A stretch of 64,000 nucleotides of DNA from Rhodobacter sp. SY28-1 (GTDB lineage Bacteria > Pseudomonadota > Alphaproteobacteria > Rhodobacterales > Rhodobacteraceae). The stretch is taken from NCBI RefSeq assembly GCF_005222785.1, contig NZ_STGH01000003.1, forward strand, positions 1 through 64,000. The letters run 5' to 3'. Shown here one piece after another: positions 1-9,241 of the stretch. The translations under genes and the position numbers were made by a program. Below the pieces are notes generated by a model. The model saw only the letters and a list, made by a program, of their open reading frames with translations, did not search any database and was not told where the DNA came from. Each line of letters starts with the position of its first letter. Positions within the stretch are counted from its first letter, which is position 1.

Positions 1-40
1 ACAAAACCCCCGATCGCACTCTCAGCCCTCGGGAAAATGG

Positions 41-117
<77 letters not shown>

Positions 118-495
118 AATATACCAATGTCACCAATAACCTCAAAGCCGAGCATAGCGCTCGGCTTTCGTCGTTTGCAGTCTACGTCAACGCCACATCA
201 ACACCGCAACGGAAGAACAGTACCAGCACGCATAAGCAGGCAATCGCAGGCACCGGCAGGCACCACACAGTTGCGCACCTCCTTGCTTCCGGCCATCATC
301 ACCTTGCGGTTCTCTAGGGTCGCTACACGCTACGACAGATGCCCGAAGGCCTTTCTCTCTGCCGTCGCCCTGGCCGCAACCGACATGTCCTGGCAGTGAA
401 GACCAATGAGACTGGAGCCTGGTATCCCCGGATGACGCGGACGCGAAGGCGGGGTTACAGATTTGTGACCTAATTGCCTCGGGCCCTGACAGGCG
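118..495. other. intergenic region without a recognised gene
   Basis: This 378-base stretch lies between the tRNA and the end of dctR. Apart from the terminator at 144-168 I see nothing functional. A 90-codon open frame at 127-399 starts inside the terminator region, has no ribosome binding site and does not resemble any protein I know. Confidence 0.6.
144..168 (+). terminator. intrinsic terminator of the initiator tRNA gene
   Basis: Perfect 10-bp inverted repeat AAAGCCGAGC / GCTCGGCTTT with a 5-base loop, followed by CGTCGTTT. The run of T is short and partly inside the stem. Its position fits the end of the tRNA transcript. Confidence 0.8.
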
Positions 496-1125
496 TCAGC
501 CGTCCTGCAGCCGGGCCTTCATCTGCGACAGCTCGACCGAATTCCGCGCCCCGGTCTTCTGCAGGACGCGCGAACGATGCACCTCGACGGTTCGCATCGC
601 GATGCCCAGCCGGTCGGCGATCTGCTTGTTCATCTGGCCCTGCAGGATCAGCTCCATCACCTCGACTTCGCGCGCCGACAGCGTCGCAAAGCGGGCGGCG
701 ATGGCTTGCCGGCTGGTGCTTTCCATGGCCCGGCTGCGGTGCAGGTCCATCGCGCGCTGGGCGAGATCGACGATCTGGTTGTCGTTGAAGGGCTTTTCCA
801 GAAAGTCGAAGGCCCCGCTTTTCAGGCTTTGCACCGCCAGCGGCACGTCAGCGTGGCCGGTCAGGAAGATCACCGGGGGCAGGGCGGCGGCCTTGCCTTC
901 CGATTGCAGCAACGCATCCAGCACCTGGGGGCCGGACAGGCCCTCCATCCGCACATCCAGCACGATGCAGCCGCAATCGGCTTGCGGCCAGGCGTCGAGG
1001 AACGCCTCGCCCGAAGGCCAGAGCCGGGTCGTGATACCGCGCGAGGCGAACAGGAACCCAAGACTGTCGCGCAGCGCCTCCTCGTCATCGACGATGTGGA
1101 CGGCGAGATTGGGCGCATCGGTCAT
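496..1125 (-). CDS. dctR: FixJ/LuxR-type response regulator DctR of C4-dicarboxylate transport
   Basis: A 209-residue two-component regulator. The receiver domain fills about residues 8-125, with the acidic pair DD at 13-14 and the phospho-acceptor Asp57 in VLDVRM. A LuxR/FixJ helix-turn-helix covers about 150-205 (LSAREVEVMELI, KQIADRLGI, RTVEVHRSRV). It overlaps the upstream kinase gene by ATGA, so the two are translationally coupled. Divergence from the dctPQM TRAP genes matches the dctSR/dctPQM arrangement of Rhodobacter capsulatus, where the pair activates dicarboxylate uptake. Function is inferred from this synteny and the domain order. Confidence 0.9.
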   Translation of the reverse strand: MTDAPNLAVHIVDDEEALRDSLGFLFASRGITTRLWPSGEAFLDAWPQADCGCIVLDVRMEGLSGPQVLDALLQSEGKAAALPPVIFLTGHADVPLAVQSLKSGAFDFLEKPFNDNQIVDLAQRAMDLHRSRAMESTSRQAIAARFATLSAREVEVMELILQGQMNKQIADRLGIAMRTVEVHRSRVLQKTGARNSVELSQMKARLQDG

Positions 1126-3152
1126 GGCTGCACTCCTTCCTGGGCGACGACATAGGGCAGACGCAGGCTGAAGATCGTGCCGCCGCCGGGATTCGGGGCA
1201 TGCGAGAGACTGCCGCGCAACAATTCGGCGATCGACCGGCAGATGTTCAGACCCATCCCCATGCCTTGCGCCTTGGTGCTGGTAAACGGGTCGTAAAGCC
1301 GATCCTCCAACTCGGGCGGGATGCCCGGACCCTGATCCAGGATGTCCAGCCGCAGGCCGCCCGGTTCCGGCGTCAGGCGCAGAGTCAGCTGGTCGCCGTG
1401 GCGCGGGCCGGTTGCCATCGCCTCCATCCCGTTGCGGATCAGGTTGACCATCACCTGTTCGATCAGGATGCGGTCGGCCAGCACCAACCCAAGGGGTTCA
1501 GTCGGCGGTTCCAGCGACAGCCGCACCCGCATTCCGCGGGCTTCGGCCGCCATCATGCCAACGGCATCCGCCGCAACTTCGGCAAGATCGGTCGGCACCA
1601 GCTGCGGTTCGCGCTTTTTCACGAAATCCTGGATGCGGCGGATGATAAGGCCTGCCCGCCGGGCCTGCGCCGCAAGCTTTTCGAAAGCGGTTTTCAGAAG
1701 CGGCGAGTCGGTCTGTCCGCTCTCGATCAGGTTAAGTCCCCCTGCAGCGTAGGAGGCAATCGCGCCCAGCGGCTGGTTCAGTTCATGCGCGAGGGTGGAG
1801 GCCATTTCTCCCATCGTCACCAACCGTCCAGTGCGGGCGAGGTTTTCCTCTTGCAGGCGGGCGTCGCGGGCGGCGCGCTTGGCATCGGTGATGTCGATGA
1901 CCGAGCCCATCCAGCCGTGATGGCGGCCTGCGGCATCGATCAGCGGGGCCTCATAGACCTGCACGTCGATCTCGGTGCCATCGGCGCGGCGGAAATGCGT
2001 CTCGAAGCTTTGCGGTGCTGCGGGGCCGGTGGCAAGCTGGGTCTGGCGGGCGAGGGTTTCATCGACCGCGTCGGGGGACCAGTAGGGCATGGGCGGCAGG
2101 CGGCCGACAAGGTCTGCCGGGGTCAGGCCGACGAGTTTGCAGAAGGCCGCGTTGACATAGAGGATCCGGCCCGCAAGGTCCTTGGCGCGCAGGCCGACGG
2201 TCAGGCTTTCCTCCATGGACCGGCGGAAGGCCATTTCGGCGCGCAGCCGTTCTTCGGCCTGCCTGCGGTGCTGGGCGTTGCGCTGTAGGATCAGCAGAGC
2301 GACGACAGCAAAGGCCGCAAGGGCCACGATGGCACCCAGAAGCGCCGTCGTGCCAAAGGCTGAGGGGCGGTCATAGGCGGTGATCTGAAGCGTGGTTCCG
2401 GCCAGCGGCGGATCGAAGCTGATGGTGTGGAAGGGCGCACCCTCGGCCACCGGGCGACGGGCACGTTCGGCCAGGGTCGCAGAGGTGTCGAAGATGCGGA
2501 CGGCGTATTGTTCCGCGATCCACCAGGGGATGTGCCGGTCCAGCATCAGGGGGAGCGCGATGGTGGCCACGACCACTCCGCCATCGGCGCCGGACTGGCG
2601 CAGGGCCAGGGGGACGGTTCCGCCTTCCACGCGGCCATAGGCCGGGCGCGCGATGGCGACGGGTGCGCGGAGCAAGGTTTCGACCAGGGGCTGGGCCTGT
2701 GGCGTCATGCCTTGCGGGACCGAGGCGACGAGCGTGCCTGTGGCGTCAAACCATTGGACCGACAGGGTTTCAGGGTTCGCTGCGATGTGCAGGCGGGCGC
2801 GGGTCTGCAAGGTGTCCAGCGCAGTGCCGCCGGCGGCCTCGAAGGCGAGGCGGACCAGCATGTCCTCGTCCACCGCCAGCTGGAAGCGCAGCGTCTGTTC
2901 GACCCACAGCGCGTCGGTGGCCAGCTTGGCGCGGGCGCGTTCGTCGTCCGAGCGGGAGACGATCCAGACCAGCGAGGCGACCAGGGTGACCAGCGCCACG
3001 ATTGCCAGCAGGGGAATGAAGGACAACAGATCCCAGCGCCGGGAGGCCATCAGGCTCTCGGTCAGTCCGAAGGCGGGGCCCGGACCCGGGGTGCCCTCTG
3101 CGGGCAAGCTGGTCTTCTCCTCCGACGTGTGCGCACCCTCCCCGATGAACAC
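1122..3152 (-). CDS. dctS: sensor histidine kinase DctS for C4-dicarboxylates
   Basis: A 676-residue membrane sensor kinase. Two transmembrane segments (about 44-66 and 268-290) enclose a periplasmic sensor region of about 200 residues. A cytoplasmic PAS domain follows (about 313-425), then the phospho-acceptor His456 in AHELNQP and a HATPase domain with the N box NLIRNGMEAM and glycine boxes DQGPGIPP and GMGMGLNICRS. A GTG start at 3152 is preceded by GGAAGGAA. The length is close to that of the R. capsulatus DctS. It should sense malate, fumarate or succinate and phosphorylate the coupled DctR; the ligand is inferred from the neighbouring TRAP genes. Confidence 0.9.
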   Translation of the reverse strand: MFIGEGAHTSEEKTSLPAEGTPGPGPAFGLTESLMASRRWDLLSFIPLLAIVALVTLVASLVWIVSRSDDERARAKLATDALWVEQTLRFQLAVDEDMLVRLAFEAAGGTALDTLQTRARLHIAANPETLSVQWFDATGTLVASVPQGMTPQAQPLVETLLRAPVAIARPAYGRVEGGTVPLALRQSGADGGVVVATIALPLMLDRHIPWWIAEQYAVRIFDTSATLAERARRPVAEGAPFHTISFDPPLAGTTLQITAYDRPSAFGTTALLGAIVALAAFAVVALLILQRNAQHRRQAEERLRAEMAFRRSMEESLTVGLRAKDLAGRILYVNAAFCKLVGLTPADLVGRLPPMPYWSPDAVDETLARQTQLATGPAAPQSFETHFRRADGTEIDVQVYEAPLIDAAGRHHGWMGSVIDITDAKRAARDARLQEENLARTGRLVTMGEMASTLAHELNQPLGAIASYAAGGLNLIESGQTDSPLLKTAFEKLAAQARRAGLIIRRIQDFVKKREPQLVPTDLAEVAADAVGMMAAEARGMRVRLSLEPPTEPLGLVLADRILIEQVMVNLIRNGMEAMATGPRHGDQLTLRLTPEPGGLRLDILDQGPGIPPELEDRLYDPFTSTKAQGMGMGLNICRSIAELLRGSLSHAPNPGGGTIFSLRLPYVVAQEGVQP

Positions 3153-3188
3153 GCCCTATTCCTTCCATCCCGGGGGTAGGGTTGTCCA

Positions 3189-3204
3189 TTGCGGAAAGCC
3201 ACAA
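3189..3204. promoter_or_regulatory. candidate regulator-binding inverted repeat in the dctS-dctP gap
   Basis: TTGCGG-AAAG-CCACAA is an imperfect inverted repeat in the 126-base gap between the divergent dctS and dctP starts. It lies 37 bases from the dctS start and 75 from dctP, where a response regulator could act on either promoter. I infer DctR as the ligand only from position. Confidence 0.35.
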
Positions 3205-3278
3205 TAGCGCGGCGTGACGGTCTGAGGCATCACGACAGGCAATCCGCCGAGGAGGGCGGACCAGAGGAGGAGAAACCC

Positions 3279-4283
3279 ATGCTGACCCGTCGCAGCCTTG
3301 CCGCCCTTGCGGGCGCCACTGCCCTGGCCCTGTCGCTGGCCGTCCCGGCCGCCGCACAGGACAAGATCGTCATCAAGTTCAGCCACGTCGTGGCGCCCGA
3401 CACGCCAAAGGGCAAGGCCGCCGCCAAGTTCGAGGAGCTGGCCGAAGCCTATACCAGTGGCGCGGTGGATGTTGAGGTCTACCCCAACAGCCAGCTTTAC
3501 AAGGACAAGGAAGAGATGGAGGCGCTGCAACTGGGCGCGGTCCAGATGCTGGCGCCGTCGCTGGCCAAGTTCGGTCCCCTGGGCGTGCAGGACTTCGAGG
3601 TGTTCGACCTGCCGTTCATCTTTGCCGACTACGACGCACTGCGGAAGGTGACGCAGGGCGATGTGGGCAAGATGCTTCTGGACAAGCTGCAGGACAAGGG
3701 CATCACCGGGCTGGCCTATTGGGACAACGGTTTCAAGATCATGTCCGCCAACAGCCCGCTGATGGTGCCGGACGATTTCCTTGGGCTGAAGATGCGGATC
3801 CAGTCGTCGAAGGTGATCGAGGCGCAGATGAACGCGCTGGGCGCGGTGCCGCAGGTGATGGCTTTCTCGGAAGTCTACCAGGCGCTGCAGACCGGCGTGG
3901 TCGATGGCACCGAGAACCCGCCGTCGAACATGTATACCCAGAAGATGAACGAGGTTCAGACCCATGCCACGGTGTCGAACCACGGCTACCTTGGCTATGC
4001 GGTCATCGTGAACAAGCAGTTCTGGGACGGGCTGGACCCGACCGTGCGCGAAGGCCTGGAAAAGGCGATGGCGGAAGCCACTGACTATGCCAACCAGATC
4101 GCCAAGGAAGAGAACGATAAGGCGCTTGAGGCGATGAAGGCCGCCGGGACGACCGAGTTCCACGATCTGACCGAAGAAGAACGTGCCGCCTGGGTCGAGG
4201 CGCTGGCCCCGGTCCATGACGAAATGGCCGAGCGTATCGGTGCGGAAACCATCGCCGCCGTGAAGGGCGCGCTGGGCATGTAA
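3279..4283 (+). CDS. dctP: TRAP transporter periplasmic C4-dicarboxylate-binding protein DctP
   Basis: A 334-residue extracytoplasmic solute receptor of the TRAP family. Residues 1-26 form a signal peptide (MLTRRSL, hydrophobic core, AAAQ-DK). The mature protein begins DKIVIKFSHVV and carries the family pattern GLKMRIQ, whose Arg binds the substrate carboxylate, then VDGTENPPSNMY. The ATG at 3279 has a strong site GAGGAGGAG in front. It captures dicarboxylates in the periplasm for the DctQM membrane subunits encoded next. Specificity for C4-dicarboxylates rests on the linked dctSR genes. Confidence 0.93.
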   Translation: MLTRRSLAALAGATALALSLAVPAAAQDKIVIKFSHVVAPDTPKGKAAAKFEELAEAYTSGAVDVEVYPNSQLYKDKEEMEALQLGAVQMLAPSLAKFGPLGVQDFEVFDLPFIFADYDALRKVTQGDVGKMLLDKLQDKGITGLAYWDNGFKIMSANSPLMVPDDFLGLKMRIQSSKVIEAQMNALGAVPQVMAFSEVYQALQTGVVDGTENPPSNMYTQKMNEVQTHATVSNHGYLGYAVIVNKQFWDGLDPTVREGLEKAMAEATDYANQIAKEENDKALEAMKAAGTTEFHDLTEEERAAWVEALAPVHDEMAERIGAETIAAVKGALGM

Positions 4284-4361
4284 GCCTGCAGGGGCGGTCC
4301 CGTGTCGGATCGCCCCACCCATTCCCCTGATCCCGAAATCCCAAACCCCGCGAGGTGTGCC

Positions 4362-4991
4362 ATGCTGCGCCTGCTGGACCGGTTTGAGGAAGTGCTCATC
4401 GCCACGCTGATCGCGGTGGCGACGCTGCTCATTTTCCTGTCGGTCACCCACCGTTTCGCCATCGGCTTTGCCGCCGACCTGGTCGCCTACGCCCGCTCGG
4501 CCGAGATGGAAGCCCTTGGCAACTTCGCCCGGTCGATGTTCAAGACCATCAACGGCTTGAAGATGACCTGGGCACAAGAGGCCTGCATCTACCTTTTCGT
4601 CTGGATGGCCAAGTTCGGTGCCGCCTACGGGGTGCGCACCGGCATCCATGTCGGCGTCGACATCCTGGCCGAACGGCTGGAGGGCACGGCGCGCCGCACC
4701 ATCACCACTATCGCGATGTCGGGCGGGGTCATCTTCACCGCGATCCTGACCTGGATCGGGTCGGACTTCGTCTGGCACGTCCGCGCCGGGGGGCAGACTT
4801 CGCCCGACCTCGAAATGCCGATGTGGATCATCTACCTCGCCGTGCCGCTGGGCTCGGCGCTGATGTGCTTCCGCTTCATCCAGGCGCTGGTCCGGTTCCT
4901 GAAGACCGGCGAAGTCGCTCATCACGACCACGGCGCCGTCGACGGGCTGGATGACGAGGCCGACGACCTTGCCAAGGGAGGCCACGCATGA
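4362..4991 (+). CDS. dctQ: TRAP transporter small membrane subunit DctQ
   Basis: A 209-residue integral membrane protein with four hydrophobic segments (for example VLIATLIAVATLLIFLSV near the start and IIYLAVPLGSALMCF near the end). This is the usual layout of the TRAP small subunit. I chose the ATG at 4362, preceded by GAGGTG, over the in-frame GTG at 4302, because the extra 20 residues are proline-rich and polar. The C-terminal tail is acidic (DGLDDEADD). The stop overlaps the dctM start by ATGA. DctQ pairs with DctM to form the transporter. Confidence 0.9.
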   Translation: MLRLLDRFEEVLIATLIAVATLLIFLSVTHRFAIGFAADLVAYARSAEMEALGNFARSMFKTINGLKMTWAQEACIYLFVWMAKFGAAYGVRTGIHVGVDILAERLEGTARRTITTIAMSGGVIFTAILTWIGSDFVWHVRAGGQTSPDLEMPMWIIYLAVPLGSALMCFRFIQALVRFLKTGEVAHHDHGAVDGLDDEADDLAKGGHA

Positions 4992-6310
4992 CCGCGCTGC
5001 TGATTTTTGCGATCCTCGCGCTGCTTCTGATCACCGGGATGCCGGTGTCCATCGCGCTGGGCCTGACCGTTTTCACCTTCCTGTTCACGTTCTCGGACGT
5101 GCCGATGGACGCCATCGCGCTGAAGCTGTTCACCGGCATCGAAAAGTTCGAGATCATGGCGATCCCGTTCTTCATCCTGGCGGGCAATTTCCTGACCCAT
5201 GGCGGGGTGGCGCGGCGGATGATCCGCTTTGCCTCATCCATGGTCGGGCATTGGTACGGCGGCCTTGGCCTCGCCTCGGTCCTATCCTGCGCCCTCTTCG
5301 CCGCGATCTCCGGGTCCAGCCCGGCGACGGTGATGGCGGTGGGGTCGATCATGCTGCCCGCGATGGTGAAACAGGGCTACCCGCCGCAGTTCGGCGTCGG
5401 CACGATCACCAGTTCGGGCGGTCTTGGCATCCTGATCCCACCTTCGATCGTCATGGTGATGTATGCCGTGGCCACCAGCGGAATGGTGGTGAAAGGCCCG
5501 GATGGCCAGGACGTGATGTCCGCCTCGATCGGCGATCTGTTCATCGCCGGTGTCATACCAGGATTGATGCTGGCGATGATGCTGGCCGGGACCACCACCT
5601 GGCGTGCCTGGAAGAACGATTATCCGCGTCTGCCGCGTGCGCCGTTTAAGGATCGCTGGAAGGCCTTCCGCGACAGCGTCTGGGGCCTGATGCTGATCGT
5701 CATCATCATGGGCGGGATCTATGGCGGCATCTTCACGCCGACCGAAGCCGCGGCCGTCAGTGCCGTCTACGCTTTCGTGGTCGCGGTCTGGGTCTACAAG
5801 GACATCAAGCTGTCCGAAGTGCCCCGGGTCCTGCTGAACTCGGCCGCGATGTCGGCGATGCTTCTCTACATCATCACCAACGCGGTGATGTTCGCCTTCA
5901 TCCTGACCTCGGAACAGATCCCGCAGACGCTGTCGGCCTGGATCGTCGATCTGGGGCTGGGCAAGGTCGGCTTCCTGCTGATCGTCAACGTGATGCTGCT
6001 GCTGATCGGCATGGTGATGGAGCCGTCGGCCATCGTCCTGATCATGGCGCCGATCCTGTACCCGGTCGCCATGGCGCTGGGGGTCGATCCGGTGCATTTC
6101 GGGATCATGCTGGTGGTCAACATGGAGATCGGGCTTTGCACGCCGCCAGTGGGACTGAACCTCTACGTCGCGTCATCCCTGTCGCGGTTGGGGCTGACCG
6201 AGGTGACCCGGGCGACCTGGCCCTGGCTTCTGACCATGCTGACCTTCCTGATGCTGGTCACCTACATCCCCGAGATCACGCTTCTGTTGCCGCAACTTCT
6301 GGGCATGTAG
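4988..6310 (+). CDS. dctM: TRAP transporter large permease subunit DctM
   Basis: A 440-residue permease of the DctM/SiaT type with a dozen or so hydrophobic segments. Family stretches include GMPVSIALGLTVF at the N terminus, FFILAGNFLTHGG, GSSPATVMAVGSIMLP, and GIMLVVNMEIGLCTPPVGLNL near the C terminus. It catalyses sodium-driven uptake of the substrate delivered by DctP. It is the last gene of the operon; a perfect hairpin follows eight bases after the stop. Confidence 0.94.
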   Translation: MTALLIFAILALLLITGMPVSIALGLTVFTFLFTFSDVPMDAIALKLFTGIEKFEIMAIPFFILAGNFLTHGGVARRMIRFASSMVGHWYGGLGLASVLSCALFAAISGSSPATVMAVGSIMLPAMVKQGYPPQFGVGTITSSGGLGILIPPSIVMVMYAVATSGMVVKGPDGQDVMSASIGDLFIAGVIPGLMLAMMLAGTTTWRAWKNDYPRLPRAPFKDRWKAFRDSVWGLMLIVIIMGGIYGGIFTPTEAAAVSAVYAFVVAVWVYKDIKLSEVPRVLLNSAAMSAMLLYIITNAVMFAFILTSEQIPQTLSAWIVDLGLGKVGFLLIVNVMLLLIGMVMEPSAIVLIMAPILYPVAMALGVDPVHFGIMLVVNMEIGLCTPPVGLNLYVASSLSRLGLTEVTRATWPWLLTMLTFLMLVTYIPEITLLLPQLLGM

Positions 6311-6317
6311 GCTGCAT

Positions 6318-6345
6318 GGCCGCGCCGGGTCATTCCGGCGCGGCC
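6318..6345 (+). terminator. hairpin terminator after dctPQM
   Basis: Perfect 11-bp stem GGCCGCGCCGG / CCGGCGCGGCC with a 6-base loop starts eight bases after the dctM stop. No T run follows, so it may act mainly as an RNA-stabilising or rho-assisted end. Confidence 0.7.
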
Positions 6346-6757
6346 GATACACAAAGGGATGTGCCATCGCTTGCAGATCGTCCTGGCTGGTCCATTTTGC
6401 CCAGAACGCCCCAGAACGCCCCGGAACAGCGTGAACGGCCACCTTCCGCCGGGCCGCCCAACAAAGGGCTTGCAGTCATTGCAGTTCGGGACGATTCTTC
6501 CGCGTCTCCGGGCAACCCCCGCCCGGAACGAACAACAGACTGGAACGAGTAGCGAAGTTGGCTGGCTGCGGCACAGGTCATCTGGGTTGCCTTGGCATCC
6601 GTCAGGCCCTGCCGGGTCTTGGCGCCGCGGCAAGGTTGTCGTCGTGCCATAATGCCGCCCGTTCGGGCCTGCAGACTGCGCTGCGAAATTGGACTGGCCG
6701 GGATTTGAAGGCAGTGTTTGGAATGGCATGTTCAGCGGGATGCCCGCGTATGGGTGA
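6346..6757. other. intergenic region without a recognised gene
   Basis: A 412-base stretch between the dctM hairpin and the GMC oxidoreductase gene. It contains a small tandem repeat at 6401-6430 (CCAGAACGCC twice, then CCGGAACAGC). Several open frames exist on both strands, but none has a ribosome binding site or a recognisable product. Confidence 0.5.
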
Positions 6758-6766
6758 GTGGTCCTG

Positions 6767-8398
6767 ATGCCGCTGCGATCGTGGAAACCTTCGGTTGTGG
6801 CCGGGCGCGCGCTGGACGAGCAAGTGGTCGACACCCACTGGGATGCCATCGTCATCGGAACCGGCATCGGTGGCGGATTGGCCGGGCGTCGGCTGGCTGA
6901 AAGCGGGCTGTCCGTGCTGTTCGTGGAAAAGGGGCCGCTGGGCTATCGCACCGAAAGCCAGGATCTGCGCGCGGACGTTGATGACTACTCGGCACGGCAC
7001 ATGCGGGGTTTCTGGCCCACCAAGGTCGAGGTGCGGCTGGATGGCGGTCGTCCGCAGCAGTTCTACGCCCCCATCGGCAGCGGCGTCGGCGGCACCTCGG
7101 TGTTCTATGCCGCCGCGGCCGAGAGGCCGGAACGGCATGACATGGAAACGGTCGGCGCGATGCGGCACCCGACGGGCGGCTGGCCGGTCGGATATGATGC
7201 GTTTTCGCCCTACTTCGATCAGGCGGCCGAGCTTCTGTCGATCCGCGGAGATGGGGATCCGGTTTCCGGATTGCCGGCGCCCTGCCTGACCGCGCCGCCC
7301 TTGCGCGTGGCGGAAATGGCTTTGTTCGAGGATCTGCGCCGTGCAGGTCTCAATCCCTACCGCTCGCATGAGGCGCTGCGCCGGGTGCCGGGCTGTGCGG
7401 ATTGCCTGGGGCGGAAGTGCCCGCTGCCCTGCAAGATGGACGGACGGTCTGCCGGGGTGGAACCGGCGATGGAGACGGGGCGTGTCACGCTGCTGGCGGA
7501 TGCATCGGTCGAGGAACTGATCGAAAGCGGCGGACGGATCACCCAGGTCCGGGTTCGGCGGGCCGGACGCGACATGCTCTTGTCCGGGCAGGTGGTCGTG
7601 CTGGCGGCGGGTGCGCTGCATTCGCCGCGCATCCTTCTGGCATCGACCGGGACGCATGCGGCGGGCTGCGCCAATTCCAGCGGCTGGGTCGGGCGCGGGC
7701 TTATGTTTCACCTGAGCGAGATGCTGGCGCTTTGGCCGCGTCGAGGCCAACCTGCGGCGGGGGCGACCCGTACGGTCGCCTTCCGCGACCTCTATGCGCA
7801 CGAGGGCAAACGGCTTGGCCTTGTGCAGTCGATGGGCGTGGCGGCCGATGCCGGGCAGATCGCGGGTTACCTTAAAGAGCGGATCGCCCAGACCGGGCTG
7901 CGGCGGATTCCCGGTATCCGGTGGCTGGCGACTCTGGTCGCGCGGGCGGGGGCTGTGGTCTTCGGCAAGGCGACGGTCTTTGTCGGAGTGCTGGAGGATC
8001 TGCCCTACTACGAGAACCGGGTGCTGCGGCACGCCGAAGACCAGGATGTTCCGCTGATCGAGTACCGGCTGAACGCCGAGCTTCTGGAGCGCCGCGCCCT
8101 GTTCCGCCGGGTGATCCGCAACCGGCTGGGCCGCTGGCGGACCCTGCTGCTGGGCTTTGGCCCGGCTCTGAACTACGGCCATTCCTGCGGGACATTGCGG
8201 TTCGGTACGGACCCGACGACCTCGGTCCTGGATGCCAACTGCAAGGCGCATGATCTCGACAACCTCTATGTTGCCGACGCCTCCTTCCTGCCCACGTCGA
8301 TGGGGGTGAACCCCAGCCTGACGATTGCGGCCAATGCCCTGCGGGTCGCCGACGTGATCGTGGCCCGCCATCAGGCCGAACGGCGGAAAGCGGTGTGA
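6767..8398 (+). CDS. GMC-family FAD-dependent oxidoreductase
   Basis: A 543-residue flavoprotein of the glucose-methanol-choline family. The FAD-binding motif IGTGIGGGLAGRRLAE is near residue 30. A cysteine cluster (GCADCLGRKCPLPC) is in the middle. The C terminus has the family pattern of HSCGT, LYVADASFLPTS and NPSLTIAANALR. The substrate is an alcohol or polyol that I cannot name. The start is uncertain: ATG at 6767 or GTG at 6758, both with weak ribosome binding sites. The stop overlaps the following dehydrogenase gene, so the two probably work on one compound. Confidence 0.85.
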   Translation: MPLRSWKPSVVAGRALDEQVVDTHWDAIVIGTGIGGGLAGRRLAESGLSVLFVEKGPLGYRTESQDLRADVDDYSARHMRGFWPTKVEVRLDGGRPQQFYAPIGSGVGGTSVFYAAAAERPERHDMETVGAMRHPTGGWPVGYDAFSPYFDQAAELLSIRGDGDPVSGLPAPCLTAPPLRVAEMALFEDLRRAGLNPYRSHEALRRVPGCADCLGRKCPLPCKMDGRSAGVEPAMETGRVTLLADASVEELIESGGRITQVRVRRAGRDMLLSGQVVVLAAGALHSPRILLASTGTHAAGCANSSGWVGRGLMFHLSEMLALWPRRGQPAAGATRTVAFRDLYAHEGKRLGLVQSMGVAADAGQIAGYLKERIAQTGLRRIPGIRWLATLVARAGAVVFGKATVFVGVLEDLPYYENRVLRHAEDQDVPLIEYRLNAELLERRALFRRVIRNRLGRWRTLLLGFGPALNYGHSCGTLRFGTDPTTSVLDANCKAHDLDNLYVADASFLPTSMGVNPSLTIAANALRVADVIVARHQAERRKAV

Positions 8399-9159
8399 TG
8401 CAGGACAGCGCGATCCACGTGGAGGCCCCGGAGGGGGTCGTCGTCGTCACCGGCGCGGGCAGCGACCTCGGCCGTGCCCTGGCTGCAGCTCTTGCCCTGC
8501 GGGGGCTGGCGGTGGCGGGGATCTCGGCCACAGCGTTCCAGCCCGCGCATGACGCCGTGGTCCCGGTCATCGCCGATGTCCGCGATCCCGTGGCGGTCAC
8601 GGCTGCCTTCGGCTTGATCCGCGAGCGTCTGGGCGCGCCCACGATCCTGATCAACGGGGCCGAGGTCTATCCGCACCGCGATATCCTCGAGGAGACCCCT
8701 GCCAGCTTCATGGACACGGTCCAGCTGAACCTGGGCGGGGCCTTCAACTGTTGTCACGCCGTCCTGCCCGAAATGGTGGCCCGTGGTCATGGCCGGATCA
8801 TCAACATCGTCACTTTCGCCGATGTGGTGCCCGCGCCGCTGGCGGCAGGCTATTCCGTGTCGAAAGGCGCGCTGCGCATCCTGACCCGTGCGCTGGTGTC
8901 GGACCTTGGCGACCGCTTCCCCGGCATCGTGATCAACGATTGGGTCCCCGGCACCCACACGCCGCGCAAGGGTATCCCGGATGGGGTGGACCCTGCCCTC
9001 GCGGCCGAATGGGGCGCGAACCTGGCCCTGCTGCACGACCGCGCGATCAACGGCCTCGTGTTCCTGCAGGACCGTGAACACCTGCCGCCCAAGTCGCTGA
9101 GAGGCCGGGTCAAGGACCGCGTGATGGGCCGGGGGCGGGTGCGGGTGCGCCTGAAGTAG
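8398..9159 (+). CDS. short-chain dehydrogenase/reductase
   Basis: A 253-residue SDR protein. The nucleotide motif VVTGAGSDLGRALA is near residue 18, an NAG-like position reads ILINGAEVY, and the catalytic pair is in YSVSKGA. The ATG at 8398 overlaps the stop of the GMC oxidoreductase gene (TGATG), suggesting coupled translation and a shared pathway. The C terminus is basic (RGRVKDRVMGRGRVRVRLK), which is unusual for an SDR and might mediate membrane or partner contact. The substrate is unknown. Confidence 0.85.
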   Translation: MQDSAIHVEAPEGVVVVTGAGSDLGRALAAALALRGLAVAGISATAFQPAHDAVVPVIADVRDPVAVTAAFGLIRERLGAPTILINGAEVYPHRDILEETPASFMDTVQLNLGGAFNCCHAVLPEMVARGHGRIINIVTFADVVPAPLAAGYSVSKGALRILTRALVSDLGDRFPGIVINDWVPGTHTPRKGIPDGVDPALAAEWGANLALLHDRAINGLVFLQDREHLPPKSLRGRVKDRVMGRGRVRVRLK

Positions 9160-9241
9160 CACCCGCCTGCGCTGCAGGGCGTCGGGGCGATTGCATGACC
9201 CGCCCACCCGCGCTATCCCCAAGGAAACTCTTGGGGGGAAC

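Noticed and set aside
127-399. 90-codon open frame after the tRNA
   Set aside because: No ribosome binding site, overlaps the tRNA terminator, no protein-like pattern.
3156-4985. 609-codon open frame on the - strand
   Set aside because: It is the shadow of dctP and dctQ; His/Arg/Gly-rich composition and no domain.
6401-6430. Three 10-base units as a possible CRISPR or repeat array
   Set aside because: The units are too short and directly joined, and the third is degenerate; only a minor tandem repeat.
6602-8371. 589-codon open frame on the - strand
   Set aside because: Opposite to the GMC oxidoreductase gene; composition typical of antisense frames in GC-rich DNA.
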